NCBI RefSeq assembly: GCF_014595945.1
Contig: NZ_JABXWU010000005.1
Location: 1-64,000, forward strand
Reading direction: 5' to 3'
Source: Alkalibacillus aidingensis
GTDB lineage: Bacteria > Bacillota > Bacilli > Bacillales > Alkalibacillaceae
DNA length: 64,000 nt
Part shown: in pieces, positions 30,698-42,286 of the stretch
Layout of the letters: each line of letters starts with the position of its first letter
How positions within the stretch are numbered: position 1 is the stretch's first letter
The notes under the pieces: generated by a model
Database searches by the model: none
What the model saw: only the letters and a program-made list of their open reading frames with translations
What the model was told of the DNA's origin: nothing
Translations under genes and position numbers: made by a program

Positions 30698-30724
30698 ATT
30701 CAACACATGATATAAAAATCCTGC
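30698..30724 (-). promoter_or_regulatory. sigma-H promoter of spoVG
   Basis: Minus strand GCAGGATTT, 11 bp, GTTGAAT. This fits the sigma-H consensus (RnAGGAWWW, N11-12, RnnGAAT) and the known sigma-H control of spoVG. It is about 100 bp before the gene. Confidence 0.75.
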
Positions 30725-30805
30725 ATAAATCTTAAAAAATTTTAAAATTTTAAATTTTTGTAAGTTACTATTTTCCAATCTAACCATTTCTAGTGAAATT
30801 TATAC

Positions 30806-31618
30806 TCATAAAAATAAGTTTCCCGGTACAATTTTAATCCTTTGTAAACGCTCATCCACTTCCTGAACCTTTAGTAAAGAAATGTAATCATTAATTCGGC
30901 GCTCTTCATCTTCATCTTCAGCCTCAGCTAAAACACCGATTCCTTGGACTGTTGCATTAAATTCTTTCATCAAACTAATCATTCCTTGAATAGTCCCTCC
31001 AGCTTTCATAAAGTCATCGATGATGACAACATTTGATCCTTCAGGTATGCTACGTTTCGCTAACACCATCGTTTGAATCTTTTTGGATGAACCAGATACG
31101 TAATTAATGCTAACTGTCGAACCTTCAGTGACTTTAGGGTCTCTTCTAATAATAACAACAGGTACATTCAACATCTCTCCAACTGCATACGCCAAAGGGA
31201 TTCCTTTGGTAGCTACAGTCACTATATAATCAATCTCTTGATCCTTAAAAGAAGACGCAAAGATTTTACCAATTGTTCTAACCCAGTTAAGGTCCCCTAG
31301 CACATCACTCATATAAATATAACCACCTGGTAGTATTCTTGCAGGGTCTTCAAGCACTTCAATTAATTGACTGATAAAGGATTTGCTATTGTCCAAACTA
31401 AAATCGGGTATGTATCTAACACCACCTGCAGCACCTGCAGTTGTTTCAAGCTTACCAATCCCAAGATTTCTAAACATATGATCAATGATATCAATATCCT
31501 CACTGATTGATGATTTAGCTGCCTGAAACGTTTCAACAAAATAAGGTAATGAAGTTAATGTTCTAGGATTTTCTTTAAAATGATGTGTCATTGCGACAAT
31601 TCTTTCACTTCGTTTCAT
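30806..31618 (-). CDS. purR: purine operon repressor PurR
   Basis: Represses purine genes; PRPP binding releases it from DNA. The 270-residue protein has an N-terminal winged helix (about 1-74, KRSERIVAMTHHFKENPRTL) and a phosphoribosyltransferase-type domain with the PRPP loop VVIIDDFMKAGGTIQG. It follows ispE by 71 bp, as in B. subtilis. Confidence 0.97.
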   Translation of the reverse strand: MKRSERIVAMTHHFKENPRTLTSLPYFVETFQAAKSSISEDIDIIDHMFRNLGIGKLETTAGAAGGVRYIPDFSLDNSKSFISQLIEVLEDPARILPGGYIYMSDVLGDLNWVRTIGKIFASSFKDQEIDYIVTVATKGIPLAYAVGEMLNVPVVIIRRDPKVTEGSTVSINYVSGSSKKIQTMVLAKRSIPEGSNVVIIDDFMKAGGTIQGMISLMKEFNATVQGIGVLAEAEDEDEERRINDYISLLKVQEVDERLQRIKIVPGNLFL

Positions 31619-31689
31619 TTTTCCACCTCAAAAGCCGAATAATTTACACCAATATATCATTTATTATCTGTTTTTTCTATCCTACGGCT

Positions 31690-32544
31690 TCATGAAGAAC
31701 CTAAGGACCTAACCACATAAACTTCAGAACAAAACCCTCTAAGGCTATTATAGATTCTTTCAGCTTTAGTCTCTTGAACCGTTAAAGCAAAAACTGTAGG
31801 GCCACTGCCACTCATTAACACCCCTTCAGCATCTGATTTGACCATCCGTTCTTTAATATGAGCAATCTCCTTATGCATATCAATCGTAATTGGCTCTAAT
31901 ACATTCTCCAAGTACTTACACACCTGATTGAAGTTTTCCTCTTTCAATGCGGATAGTAATGAATTCGTCTTGGGATGCTTTAATTCATTTAAATTGACCC
32001 GGGAATAAACCTCCTTTGTGGAAACGCCGATATTAGGTTTAGCTAATACGACATAGCAAGAAGGAAGTGGTGGAATCTCTTGTAACTTCTCGCCCCTCCC
32101 TCTAGCAAGCTGTGTTCCACCCTTTATACAAAATGGGACATCTGAGCCGATCTCCTCACCAATCTGCTCCATTTCTTTACTAGTTAGTCTTTGGTTAAAT
32201 AAACGATTCATTCCCCTGATTGTTGCCGCTGCATCACTACTACCACCTGCTAAACCAGCAGCGACAGGGATATTTTTATCGATAATAATTCTAACTCCGT
32301 CGGTTATGTTGGTTTTCTTCTTAAATAGCTCAGCTGCCTGATAAGCCAAGTTGCGACGATCATCAGGAACATAACGGCTTTCAGACTCAATCACAATTTT
32401 ATTTTCATTTAATCGTTCAAACGTTAATCGATCATATAAATCAATCATCGTCATAACCATTTCAACTTCATGATAGCCGTCATCTCGTTTATGTAATATA
32501 TCTAGTGTTAAGTTAATCTTTGCTGATGCCTTCTCAAAAATCAC
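31690..32544 (-). CDS. ispE: 4-diphosphocytidyl-2-C-methyl-D-erythritol kinase
   Basis: MEP isoprenoid pathway kinase of the GHMP superfamily. The 284 residues show the substrate motif ASAKINLTLDI, the ATP loop PVAAGLAGGSSDAAAT, and GVLMSGSGPTVFAL. The neighbours sspF (upstream) and purR (downstream) match B. subtilis order. Confidence 0.97.
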   Translation of the reverse strand: MIFEKASAKINLTLDILHKRDDGYHEVEMVMTMIDLYDRLTFERLNENKIVIESESRYVPDDRRNLAYQAAELFKKKTNITDGVRIIIDKNIPVAAGLAGGSSDAAATIRGMNRLFNQRLTSKEMEQIGEEIGSDVPFCIKGGTQLARGRGEKLQEIPPLPSCYVVLAKPNIGVSTKEVYSRVNLNELKHPKTNSLLSALKEENFNQVCKYLENVLEPITIDMHKEIAHIKERMVKSDAEGVLMSGSGPTVFALTVQETKAERIYNSLRGFCSEVYVVRSLGSS

Positions 32545-32630
32545 TTGTGATCACCTACTGTTTTTATTATCAACGTGATTGTACCATAAGGGAATTCATA
32601 AGCCTATTCTCATTTAAACTTATCATACAC

Positions 32631-32662
32631 AAAAAGAGGTAGGCCTAAAAGACCTACCTCTT
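32631..32662 (-). terminator. sspF intrinsic terminator
   Basis: Minus strand AAGAGGTAGG-TCTTTTAGG-CCTACCTCTT followed by TTTGTG. It stands 20 bp past the sspF stop. Confidence 0.88.
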
Positions 32663-32681
32663 AATTATTTACCAACCTTGC

Positions 32682-32861
32682 TTACTGTTGGTCCTTTTCC
32701 ATTTGTTGCTGTGCCATCTCAACTGCCCGTTTCACCATGTTACCTGCATCGCGTGATTTGATGCCGCCCCAACCTTCTTTTTGTACCGTGTCGTAAAAAC
32801 CTAACTCTTTTGCGATCTCTTCTTTCAAACGATCAGACATAACGCCCTTACGTCTACTCAA
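32682..32861 (-). CDS. sspF: small acid-soluble spore protein, SspF type
   Basis: A 59-residue alpha/beta-type SASP-related protein that coats forespore DNA; in B. subtilis SspF is a minor member. The signature is [20 protein letters not shown] followed by [16 protein letters not shown]. Translation starts at TTG with AAGGGG 9 bp upstream, giving the N-terminus [13 protein letters not shown], which matches the B. subtilis start MGRRRGVMSD. Too short for many gene finders. A hairpin (TGTCGT/ACGACA, about 32880-32896) lies in the leader. Confidence 0.93.
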   Translation of the reverse strand: MSRRKGVMSDRLKEEIAKELGFYDTVQKEGWGGIKSRDAGNMVKRAVEMAQQQMEKDQQ

Positions 32862-32951
32862 TGATCACAACCCCTTCTGTCGTGTTTTACGACAAACTTA
32901 GTATATGTACATTTGAAAGTTAAACACATGGTAAGAGTTGAGGGGCTTAGC

Positions 32952-32980
32952 AAAAAAAGTAACGCAGTAAATTTACTGCG
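32952..32980 (-). terminator. veg intrinsic terminator
   Basis: Minus strand CGCAGTAAATTTACTGCG, a perfect palindrome, then TTACTTTTTTT. It starts 6 bp past the veg stop. Confidence 0.8.
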
Positions 32981-32985
32981 AGAAA

Positions 32986-33240
32986 TTAAGCCATCTTGGT
33001 GATTTCATCTGTGAAGGTAATTTTTACAGTCTCTGTTAAAACATCTGCATAGCTGTAAGAAACACGTTCAAATGAATGTTCATCCTGATCTAGTTCAACA
33101 ATAAAAACTGATGGATAAGTTTCTGCTAAAACTCCACAACGTTCAATGGTCTTACGTCTTCCACCATTTGCCTCAAGCGTTAAACGTTGACCAATCTTCA
33201 CATCTAATGCTTGTTTAATTTCACCCAATGTTTTTCCCAT
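32986..33240 (-). CDS. veg: Veg protein (biofilm-associated)
   Basis: An 84-residue SH3-like small protein, abundant in B. subtilis and reported to stimulate biofilm matrix genes. The sequence [20 protein letters not shown] is near-identical across Bacilli. The ATG has GAGGTGGAG upstream; an extension of 11 codons is not supported. It is transcribed alone from a very strong promoter. Confidence 0.95.
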   Translation of the reverse strand: MGKTLGEIKQALDVKIGQRLTLEANGGRRKTIERCGVLAETYPSVFIVELDQDEHSFERVSYSYADVLTETVKITFTDEITKMA

Positions 33241-33304
33241 TAGACTCCACCTCACTGTTATTAAATATAACATAAATCTGCCTCTTAGTCAAAAATAATT
33301 TTTC

Positions 33305-33334
33305 ATTATACCAATATTGTGGCGACTATGTCAA
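33305..33334 (-). promoter_or_regulatory. veg promoter (near consensus, extended -10)
   Basis: Minus strand TTGACA (33334-33329), 18 bp, TATAAT (33310-33305), with TGG before the -10 (TGNTATAAT). Both hexamers are perfect. The veg promoter is also one of the strongest in B. subtilis. Confidence 0.9.
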
Positions 33335-33444
33335 CAATATATCTATTCCTTTTCATAACTTTACCCAATTGACATAAATCATACATGTTTATACATAATT
33401 TAAGAAAAAGATGACTGAATATGTCAAAGAAAGTTGAATAAGTC

Positions 33445-33477
33445 AAATAAAAAACACCTAATGAAAATTAGATGTTT
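33445..33477 (-). terminator. yabG intrinsic terminator
   Basis: Minus strand AAACATCTAA-TTTTC-ATTAGGTGTTT, followed by TTTATTTG. Confidence 0.85.
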
Positions 33478-33521
33478 AAGGAATACTATATAACAAGGTG
33501 AAGTCTAAAGGGATTTATAGG

Positions 33522-34409
33522 TTATTCTTTTGATTTTTCATTAGTAACCGGTAACCCTTTCATATAAGGTAACCCTACTCGGAATAATCCCCGAGTTTCA
33601 ATACCACCAATCCCTTTTTCACGTGTAATGGTTTTGTTAATGACATCATAAAGGTCTACTTTTTCCATAAAAGGGGTATAACCAATTTTAGCGATTACAT
33701 AAACAGGATCTAAAGCATGGATATTGATTCTGGTAGGTGAGCTCGCGAAGTTTGCCCCTGCTTTAATCAACGACTCAAAATGAGATTGACATGCACCTGC
33801 AAAGATCACTAACTGATCTAAGCTAGGGATTAATCTTCTTGCTTCTCGAACAGTTTCTACAAAATATTTGCTATTTCGGTAAGCACGAATGTCTTCTTCA
33901 TCACCCTTTTGTTTTGAGTAAGAATCGTGACCTGTAATAACCAAAATATCGGGTTGGACCTTTTTCATTAGTTCTTGAATTCGATTTGGCATCTCTGATT
34001 CTTCAACATGAATTCCATGCACCTGAAGTCCCAACCTCTTATACAACATGACACATTTTTTTAAAAATAAGGCGTCTCCATCAACATGAAGAACTTTAGG
34101 ACAGAGCTGAAATTGAGTGACCTCATCTTCTGAATTAGATGTTGGCTGGACATGATCGCGAAATGAACGTAGGTAATAATCTTGTCTGAACATTCGATAA
34201 GATGTCGCTTCCTTCTCACGGACCTTCTCTTCAAGCTGTTGCCTTTCCCCTTCATCAACCCGCTTCAAATCGTCTAAAGGGGCATCTGCTTTTAAGCGAA
34301 AATTTTCACCGAACAACACTGCCTTATCCTTTGAGATCGATTGAACTCTAAATAATAAATCATGATTATATGAATAACGTGTGACGACTACACCTTTATG
34401 CATATCCAT
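33522..34409 (-). CDS. yabG: sporulation-specific protease YabG
   Basis: Mother-cell cysteine protease that trims spore coat proteins (SafA, CotT, YeeK) in B. subtilis. The 295 residues include LHVDGDALFLKKCVMLYKRL, DILVITGHDSYSK and FAGACQSHFESLIKAGANFASSP, with likely catalytic His and Cys in the last two. It stands alone between ksgA and veg. Sigma-K control is expected but no convincing promoter was found. Confidence 0.95.
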   Translation of the reverse strand: MDMHKGVVVTRYSYNHDLLFRVQSISKDKAVLFGENFRLKADAPLDDLKRVDEGERQQLEEKVREKEATSYRMFRQDYYLRSFRDHVQPTSNSEDEVTQFQLCPKVLHVDGDALFLKKCVMLYKRLGLQVHGIHVEESEMPNRIQELMKKVQPDILVITGHDSYSKQKGDEEDIRAYRNSKYFVETVREARRLIPSLDQLVIFAGACQSHFESLIKAGANFASSPTRINIHALDPVYVIAKIGYTPFMEKVDLYDVINKTITREKGIGGIETRGLFRVGLPYMKGLPVTNEKSKE

Positions 34410-34475
34410 CCTGTTCTCCCTTTCAATTTAAAGAGTCTTCTCTTATACGATATTGAATAGGAGAACAGATTGTGC

Positions 34476-35908
<1,433 letters not shown>

Positions 35909-35949
35909 TTTTACTGTTCCTCTCTGGATAAATATGACTTTATAGATTA

Positions 35950-36003
35950 ACAAAAATAAAGGATAATCCGACTATACGGTCTTAGTATAGCAAGATTATC
36001 CTA
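35950..36003 (-). terminator. yabE intrinsic terminator
   Basis: Minus strand AGGATAATC and GATTATCCT, with an inner GCTATAC/GTATAG stem, form a long imperfect hairpin followed by TTTATTTTTG. Confidence 0.85.
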
Positions 36004-36019
36004 GAACTAAAATTAATAT

Positions 36020-37228
36020 TTATTCAATTACGCGAACCTGAACTGTTCGATAACCCCAACGCATCGCTTCCTGGTGCGAGTCAACTAAAATATCAATCTT
36101 ATGCCCCTTTATAGCTCCACCGGTATCTAAAGCAATCGCTTCGAAGGTTTCTGTAGGTGTCTTCACTTCAACGATTGAATATAATGGAATGACTTCTGGG
36201 TCAACCGCAACGATTCGCATGCCATTATAATAAATGGAATCAGATACATCGACACCAGTTGCTGTGATCCCGGTACATCCACTTGGACAAAAAGCCGTAT
36301 ATTTTGTAGCTGTAAACTCCTCAAATTCACCAGATTTTGCTGAAGCTTGTTGGACTGGAGCTTTTGTTCCCTCAGCCACAACTCGGTTGGTACTATTTTC
36401 AACCACTTCCTCGTCAACTAACTCCCGAGATACAACTTCACCATTTTCTTTAGTGACTTCATACTCTTGGACCTTCTTACCTTCTTGACCTCGTTGTACC
36501 ACTTCGCTTTCGCCACGAAGCATCGAGCTGTCACTTTGTGTTTCCGTTTCAAACGGAACACTTTCTTCTACTGTTTCATAATCTACAGTAACACGAACAA
36601 TCTCAATTGAACGGTGGTCTCTAACTTTTTCAGTTGGCTCAACATTTAAACGGTCATGTTCACCAAGTTCTATACCTTCTTGGTTTAATAAATCTTGGAC
36701 TGTTTGATTAGTTACCATTTTGGTGGATTCTTCCCCTCCATCATTAATGGTAACTTCAAATGATGTAGCGATAGCAATGTGCATTTGATCAGTAATCGAA
36801 TCATTTAATGATACCGAAAGATCGTCATGCTCCTCTACATCAATTCCTTGTTCATCCAAAAATTCCTCTACTGTATTTTCTGTTGTGTAGTAATGATCAG
36901 TTTCCTGGTCAATTGTCACAACGACTTCATTAGCTTCTTTATATTCAATATCCATTTGATCTTCAATTGCTGTATCTAAATCAGCGGATAGATAGTCATG
37001 TTCTGAAACGTCTAAATCTATTTCATCTAATAATTCACTAACCGTATCCGCTCTGGTCACGATTGACTGTTCTTCTCCGTCTATAACTACCGAAACCTCA
37101 GCAGTCATAGAATCATAGATAAAGTAAGCAATTGAGGCTAAAACTAAAGCAGTCGCGAACAAGGTGAGGGCTATTTGTTTAATACTAAAACGTTTTAAGC
37201 CCGATTTCGCCTGTTCCGTACTTATCAT
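36020..37228 (-). CDS. yabE: YabE-type cell-wall protein (DUF348 x3, G5, 3D domain)
   Basis: Secreted or membrane-tethered peptidoglycan protein related to resuscitation-promoting factors; the 3D domain is related to lytic transglycosylase folds. The 402 residues comprise a signal anchor (about 18-38), three DUF348 repeats (SVVIDGEE...ADTVSELLDEIDLD; a second near 105; a third near 160), a G5 domain (about 215-290), and a C-terminal 3D domain (YTAFCPSGCTGITATG, DTGGAIKGHKIDI). In B. subtilis yabE is controlled by an antisense RNA; none could be confirmed here. Confidence 0.93.
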   Translation of the reverse strand: MISTEQAKSGLKRFSIKQIALTLFATALVLASIAYFIYDSMTAEVSVVIDGEEQSIVTRADTVSELLDEIDLDVSEHDYLSADLDTAIEDQMDIEYKEANEVVVTIDQETDHYYTTENTVEEFLDEQGIDVEEHDDLSVSLNDSITDQMHIAIATSFEVTINDGGEESTKMVTNQTVQDLLNQEGIELGEHDRLNVEPTEKVRDHRSIEIVRVTVDYETVEESVPFETETQSDSSMLRGESEVVQRGQEGKKVQEYEVTKENGEVVSRELVDEEVVENSTNRVVAEGTKAPVQQASAKSGEFEEFTATKYTAFCPSGCTGITATGVDVSDSIYYNGMRIVAVDPEVIPLYSIVEVKTPTETFEAIALDTGGAIKGHKIDILVDSHQEAMRWGYRTVQVRVIE

Positions 37229-37254
37229 AAATAGGCCTCCTTCATACGCAATAG

Positions 37255-37283
37255 ATTATAGGCACCATAGACTAATAAGTCAA
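37255..37283 (-). promoter_or_regulatory. yabE promoter
   Basis: Minus strand TTGACT (37283-37278), 17 bp, TATAAT (37260-37255). The ribosome-binding site AAGGAGG follows within about 20 bp, giving a very short leader. Confidence 0.8.
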
Positions 37284-37506
37284 ACATAAACTAGTTAAAA
37301 TAATGTTACAAATCGATTACATAAGTATATTTAAGGAGATTTAATAGATTTTTTGGTACCTATTAGCATAGTTTCCAAAACAGGCCTCTTTCATACGTAC
37401 GTGCAAGGTTTTAAATTATGACAACTTGTTTGAAAAATATTGATCGTATGTTAAAAATAATATGATGTTCAGTAACACTCTTATTGATGGTTGAAGTGCT
37501 ATAACT

Positions 37507-37694
37507 CGCTCCAGCAGAATACTCCACTTTTACGCGAACACGGCTGAAGCCTCTTCTCGCCCTCACTAAAAACGTTCGGTCTGTGGGGACATCACGCACG
37601 TGTTGTTTTCACACGCATAGGACGAATTTGTGTCGGTGATGCCACAGGACGTGGCGTTTTCACCGACCAGGAGTCTACGTATTCTGCCTTCGCT
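37507..37694. mobile_element. divergent relative of the MITE-like repeat, degenerate
   Basis: Imperfect inverted ends (CGCTCCAGCAGAATACTCCAC at left; AGTCTACGTATTCTGCC then TTCGCT at right) enclose a GC-richer, non-coding stretch. Its right part, from GTGTCGGTGATGCC to AGGAGTC, matches the right part of the element at 449-769. Its left part has CGGCTGAAGCC, like the CGGCTTCAGC block of the short element. The open frame across it (37411-37599, minus) is judged spurious. Confidence 0.5.
37632..37667. repeat. nested palindrome, copy 2
   Basis: GTCGGTGATGCCAC, AGGA, CGTGGCG, TTTTCA and CCGAC in order, almost identical to 653-689. Confidence 0.75.
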
Positions 37695-37736
37695 AGTGAT
37701 GATTTTCCAATTAATGTTATCTTTTGATTAGTCGGT

Positions 37737-38000
37737 GCTTTTCAATGACGTTTTGGACTTCACACGATGGGAAAACGTTATTGGGGGTACTTCTCGATGA
37801 CATTTTGCTCTTTTCATGAGGGCAAATCGTCATTGAAGCCACTTCTCGATGACATTTTGCTCTTTTCATGAGGGCGAAACGTCATTGTGACCACTTCTCG
37901 ATGACATTTTGCTCTTCTCATGAGGGCGAAACGTCATTGTGACCACTTCTCGATGACAATTCACCCCACCAAGCTGCTCATAACGTCATTGAGTCCGACA
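37737..38000. repeat. tandem array of 52-bp hairpin units, locus 2
   Basis: Units start at 37789, 37841 and 37893 (each 52 bp). A divergent unit precedes them (37737-37788), and a truncated unit ends in a distinct cap (37945-38000). Units 2 and 3 differ at a single position. Each unit has ATGACATTTTG and CGAAACGTCAT, pairing over 11 bp with one mismatch and a short inner CTC/GAG stem. There are no unique spacers, so it is not CRISPR. It lies just downstream of tatD on its strand, in the yabE-tatD gap. The cap (TTCACCCCACCAAGCTGCTCAT) is found inverted at 16060-16085. Confidence 0.88.
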
Positions 38001-38033
38001 CAAAGCTTAGTTAATGAACTTCATCCGAATCAA

Positions 38034-38801
38034 TTACCCGATCTTAAATAATCGCTTGGCGTTTTCCGTAGTATGTTGCGCCACTTCTTCAAGAGAAATC
38101 TCTTTCAGCTCGGCGATCTTTTCAGCAACTAACTTAACATAAGCTGGTTCATTCCGTTTTCCACGATTAGGGTGTGGAGCTAAAAAAGGACAGTCTGTTT
38201 CAATCAATAATCGATCTAAAGGTACTTCTTGAGCAACGACCTTGGGATCTGTTGCATTTTTAAACGTTACCGGGCCACCTAATGAGATGTAAAAGTTCAT
38301 ATCTAAGCATTCCCTTGCATACTCAACGACATCATTGTAACAATGCATAATGCCACCTATTTCCTGGGCGTTTTCTTCTTTTAAAATTTGTACAATATCC
38401 TCTGTTGCTTCACGATTGTGAATAATAATCGGCATATTCACTTTTTTAGCTAGAGCAATTTGCTCTCTAAATACTTGCTTTTGAACATCCTTTGGTGATT
38501 TATCCCAGTGGTAATCAAGGCCCATCTCACCTATTGCAACAACTTTAGGGTGAGCGCTTAACTCTTCAATCCAGCCAAGGTCTTCTTCTTTCATATCGAC
38601 TGCATCCACTGGGTGCCAACCAATCGCAGCATAAATAAAATCGTATTGTTCAGCAATTTCTATGGCTAATGGGATCGTTTTACGGTCAAAACCTACTACA
38701 ACCATATGGGTTACACCAGCTTCTTTAGCTCGTTCAATCACTTCATCACGGTCTTCCATAAATTGATCGGCATTTAAATGTACATGTGTATCAAATAACA
38801 T
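38034..38801 (-). CDS. tatD: TatD-family metal-dependent deoxyribonuclease
   Basis: A 255-residue TIM-barrel hydrolase (YabD). Metal ligands are visible: FDTHVHLNADQF, GEMGLDYHWD, IIHNREATEDI, GIMHCYNDVVE and LIETDCPFLAPHPNRGKRN. Family members act as 3'-5' DNases or in D-tyrosyl-tRNA quality control; the exact substrate is not certain. It is 67 bp downstream of metS, with a terminator between them, as in B. subtilis order. Confidence 0.96.
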   Translation of the reverse strand: MLFDTHVHLNADQFMEDRDEVIERAKEAGVTHMVVVGFDRKTIPLAIEIAEQYDFIYAAIGWHPVDAVDMKEEDLGWIEELSAHPKVVAIGEMGLDYHWDKSPKDVQKQVFREQIALAKKVNMPIIIHNREATEDIVQILKEENAQEIGGIMHCYNDVVEYARECLDMNFYISLGGPVTFKNATDPKVVAQEVPLDRLLIETDCPFLAPHPNRGKRNEPAYVKLVAEKIAELKEISLEEVAQHTTENAKRLFKIG

Positions 38802-38830
38802 AACTTACACTCCTCCAAGTATAAAAATAC

Positions 38831-38862
38831 AAATAAAAGGGAACGATCGCACGCTCCCTTTG
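38831..38862 (-). terminator. metS intrinsic terminator
   Basis: Minus strand AAAGGGAGCG-TGCGAT-CGTTCCCTTT then TATTTGTA, immediately after the metS stop. Confidence 0.75.
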
Positions 38863-38868
38863 TTAAAT

Positions 38869-40875
<2,007 letters not shown>

Positions 40876-41018
40876 TTATGACTAAGTACTATTGTAACGA
40901 TTTTTTGCCATATTTTCCATTATAAATCGTTTTATCACCACACTTTAGCAATCTATTTATTTAACATTGAACATTGTTTAAAAATGAAACATTTTTTTAC
41001 ATTTATGACTTTAATTAA

Positions 41019-41047
41019 TTGACTAAACAATTAAAGAATGGTAAATT
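41019..41047 (+). promoter_or_regulatory. abrB promoter
   Basis: TTGACT (41019-41024), 17 bp, TAAATT (41042-41047), about 50 bp before the abrB start. Spo0A represses abrB in B. subtilis; no clear 0A box was found between promoter and gene. The rest of the 270-bp metS-abrB gap is AT-rich. Confidence 0.65.
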
Positions 41048-41095
41048 AAGGTGCGAAAGATAGCGAAATTCTATGATCGAGAGGGGAGAAAGAGA

Positions 41096-41371
41096 ATGAA
41101 ATCAACTGGTATTGTGAGAAAAGTAGATGAGTTAGGGAGAGTCGTCATTCCTATTGAATTGCGTCGCACATTAGACATAAACGTAAAAGACGCTCTAGAA
41201 ATCTATGTTGATGATGACCAAATCGTACTTAAGAAATACCAACCTAACATGGCTTGCCAGATAACTGGTGAAATCTCAAACGATAACATTTCTGTTGGGG
41301 ATGGCAATATCGTGCTAAGTAAAGAAGGCGCGCAAAAGCTAATCGATGAGATTCAAAACAAAATCAATTAA
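41096..41371 (+). CDS. abrB: transition-state regulator AbrB
   Basis: Global repressor of post-exponential genes (biofilm, competence, sporulation). The 91-residue protein, starting at MKSTGIVRKVDELGRVVIPI, has GAGGGGAGA upstream. An in-frame GTG 45 bp earlier is not favoured. The N-terminal SpoVT/AbrB domain and a short C-terminal multimerisation domain (LSKEGAQKLIDEIQNKIN) are near-identical to B. subtilis AbrB. It is one of few plus-strand genes here, convergent with rsmI. Confidence 0.97.
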   Translation: MKSTGIVRKVDELGRVVIPIELRRTLDINVKDALEIYVDDDQIVLKKYQPNMACQITGEISNDNISVGDGNIVLSKEGAQKLIDEIQNKIN

Positions 41372-41383
41372 ACATAAGTAACT

Positions 41384-41410
41384 TAGGGGCTACTAATATA
41401 GTTAGCCCCT
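41384..41410. terminator. bidirectional terminator between abrB and rsmI
   Basis: TAGGGGCTA and TTAGCCCCT form a stem between the convergent genes, directly at the rsmI stop. Flanking T-runs are weak on both sides. Confidence 0.5.
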
Positions 41411-42286
41411 TTAATTATGAAATTCCTGATAGACTTCTCGACTAGACATCCCACGGTCTGAAGCCACTTTCTTCACGGCAGACTTCGTTTTCAGCTGCTC
41501 TTTCTCCATATAATGCTCGACATGTTGAATAAGTGTTAAGCCTTTCCACCAGCTATGATCCTCATCTGGATAACCTTCAGATGGTTCAACAATAATACAA
41601 AATTCGCCTCTTAGCTGTGATTCATTCTCATCAATCCACCTTTTAACCTCGTCGATCGAACCACTAATATATTCTTCAAATTTCTTCGTTAACTCTCTAG
41701 CAAGTGTAACCTTTCGTTCGCTAGAATATACATCTTCCATGGTTCCTAGCGTCTTCTTTACGCGATAAGGTGATTCATAAAAAATCAAGGTGTGCTTTCC
41801 CTGATCCAACTCTTCTAAAGTCTCGGTAAGCTCTTTTTTCTTCTTCGGTAAAAAGCCGTAAAATGTAAAAGAATACGCAGAGATTCCTGATCCAACTAAT
41901 GCGCATAAAGCCGCATTTGCTCCAGGTAAAACAACAACATCCAAATCGGCCTCTCTCGCCTTTTTTACTAACCCATAACCAGGGTCTGAGATCATTGGCA
42001 TCCCAGCATCACTAACAAGAGCGACTGAATTCCCACTTCTAATCCATTCGATTAATTCTTGTTCACGACTTTCTTGACTGTGCTCATGATAACTTAATAA
42101 TCGCTTTTCAATTTCGAAATGATTTAGTAACTTTTTAGTCTGTCTCGTGTCCTCACAAGCAATTAAATCCACCTCTTTAAGAATTCGCAATGCTCGAAGG
42201 GTAATATCTTCTAGGTTTCCAATCGGTGTAGGGACAATATAGAGCTTGGCTCGATCTTGTCTAAAACTTCTTTGCACCTTAACCAT
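41411..42286 (-). CDS. rsmI: 16S rRNA (cytidine1402-2'-O)-methyltransferase
   Basis: Methylates the 2'-O of C1402 in the decoding centre. The 291 residues show the tetrapyrrole-methylase fold with LYIVPTPIGNLEDITLRA, ALVSDAGMPMISDPGYGLV, PGANAALCAL and TLIFYESPYRV. The ATG (MVKVQRSFRQ) has AGGAAGGGAG 8 bp upstream and overlaps the yabB stop by 8 bp. The GIY-YIG gene yazA that lies between yabB and yabC in B. subtilis is missing. Confidence 0.96.
   Translation of the reverse strand: MVKVQRSFRQDRAKLYIVPTPIGNLEDITLRALRILKEVDLIACEDTRQTKKLLNHFEIEKRLLSYHEHSQESREQELIEWIRSGNSVALVSDAGMPMISDPGYGLVKKAREADLDVVVLPGANAALCALVGSGISAYSFTFYGFLPKKKKELTETLEELDQGKHTLIFYESPYRVKKTLGTMEDVYSSERKVTLARELTKKFEEYISGSIDEVKRWIDENESQLRGEFCIIVEPSEGYPDEDHSWWKGLTLIQHVEHYMEKEQLKTKSAVKKVASDRGMSSREVYQEFHN

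Noticed and set aside
37411-37599. 62-codon minus-strand open frame upstream of yabE
   Set aside because: It overlaps the degenerate repeat; similar short arginine-rich frames arise from such repeats in Bacillaceae and show no ribosome site here.
37737-38000. CRISPR array
   Set aside because: Units are contiguous 52-bp copies with no variable spacers, and no cas gene is present in the window.
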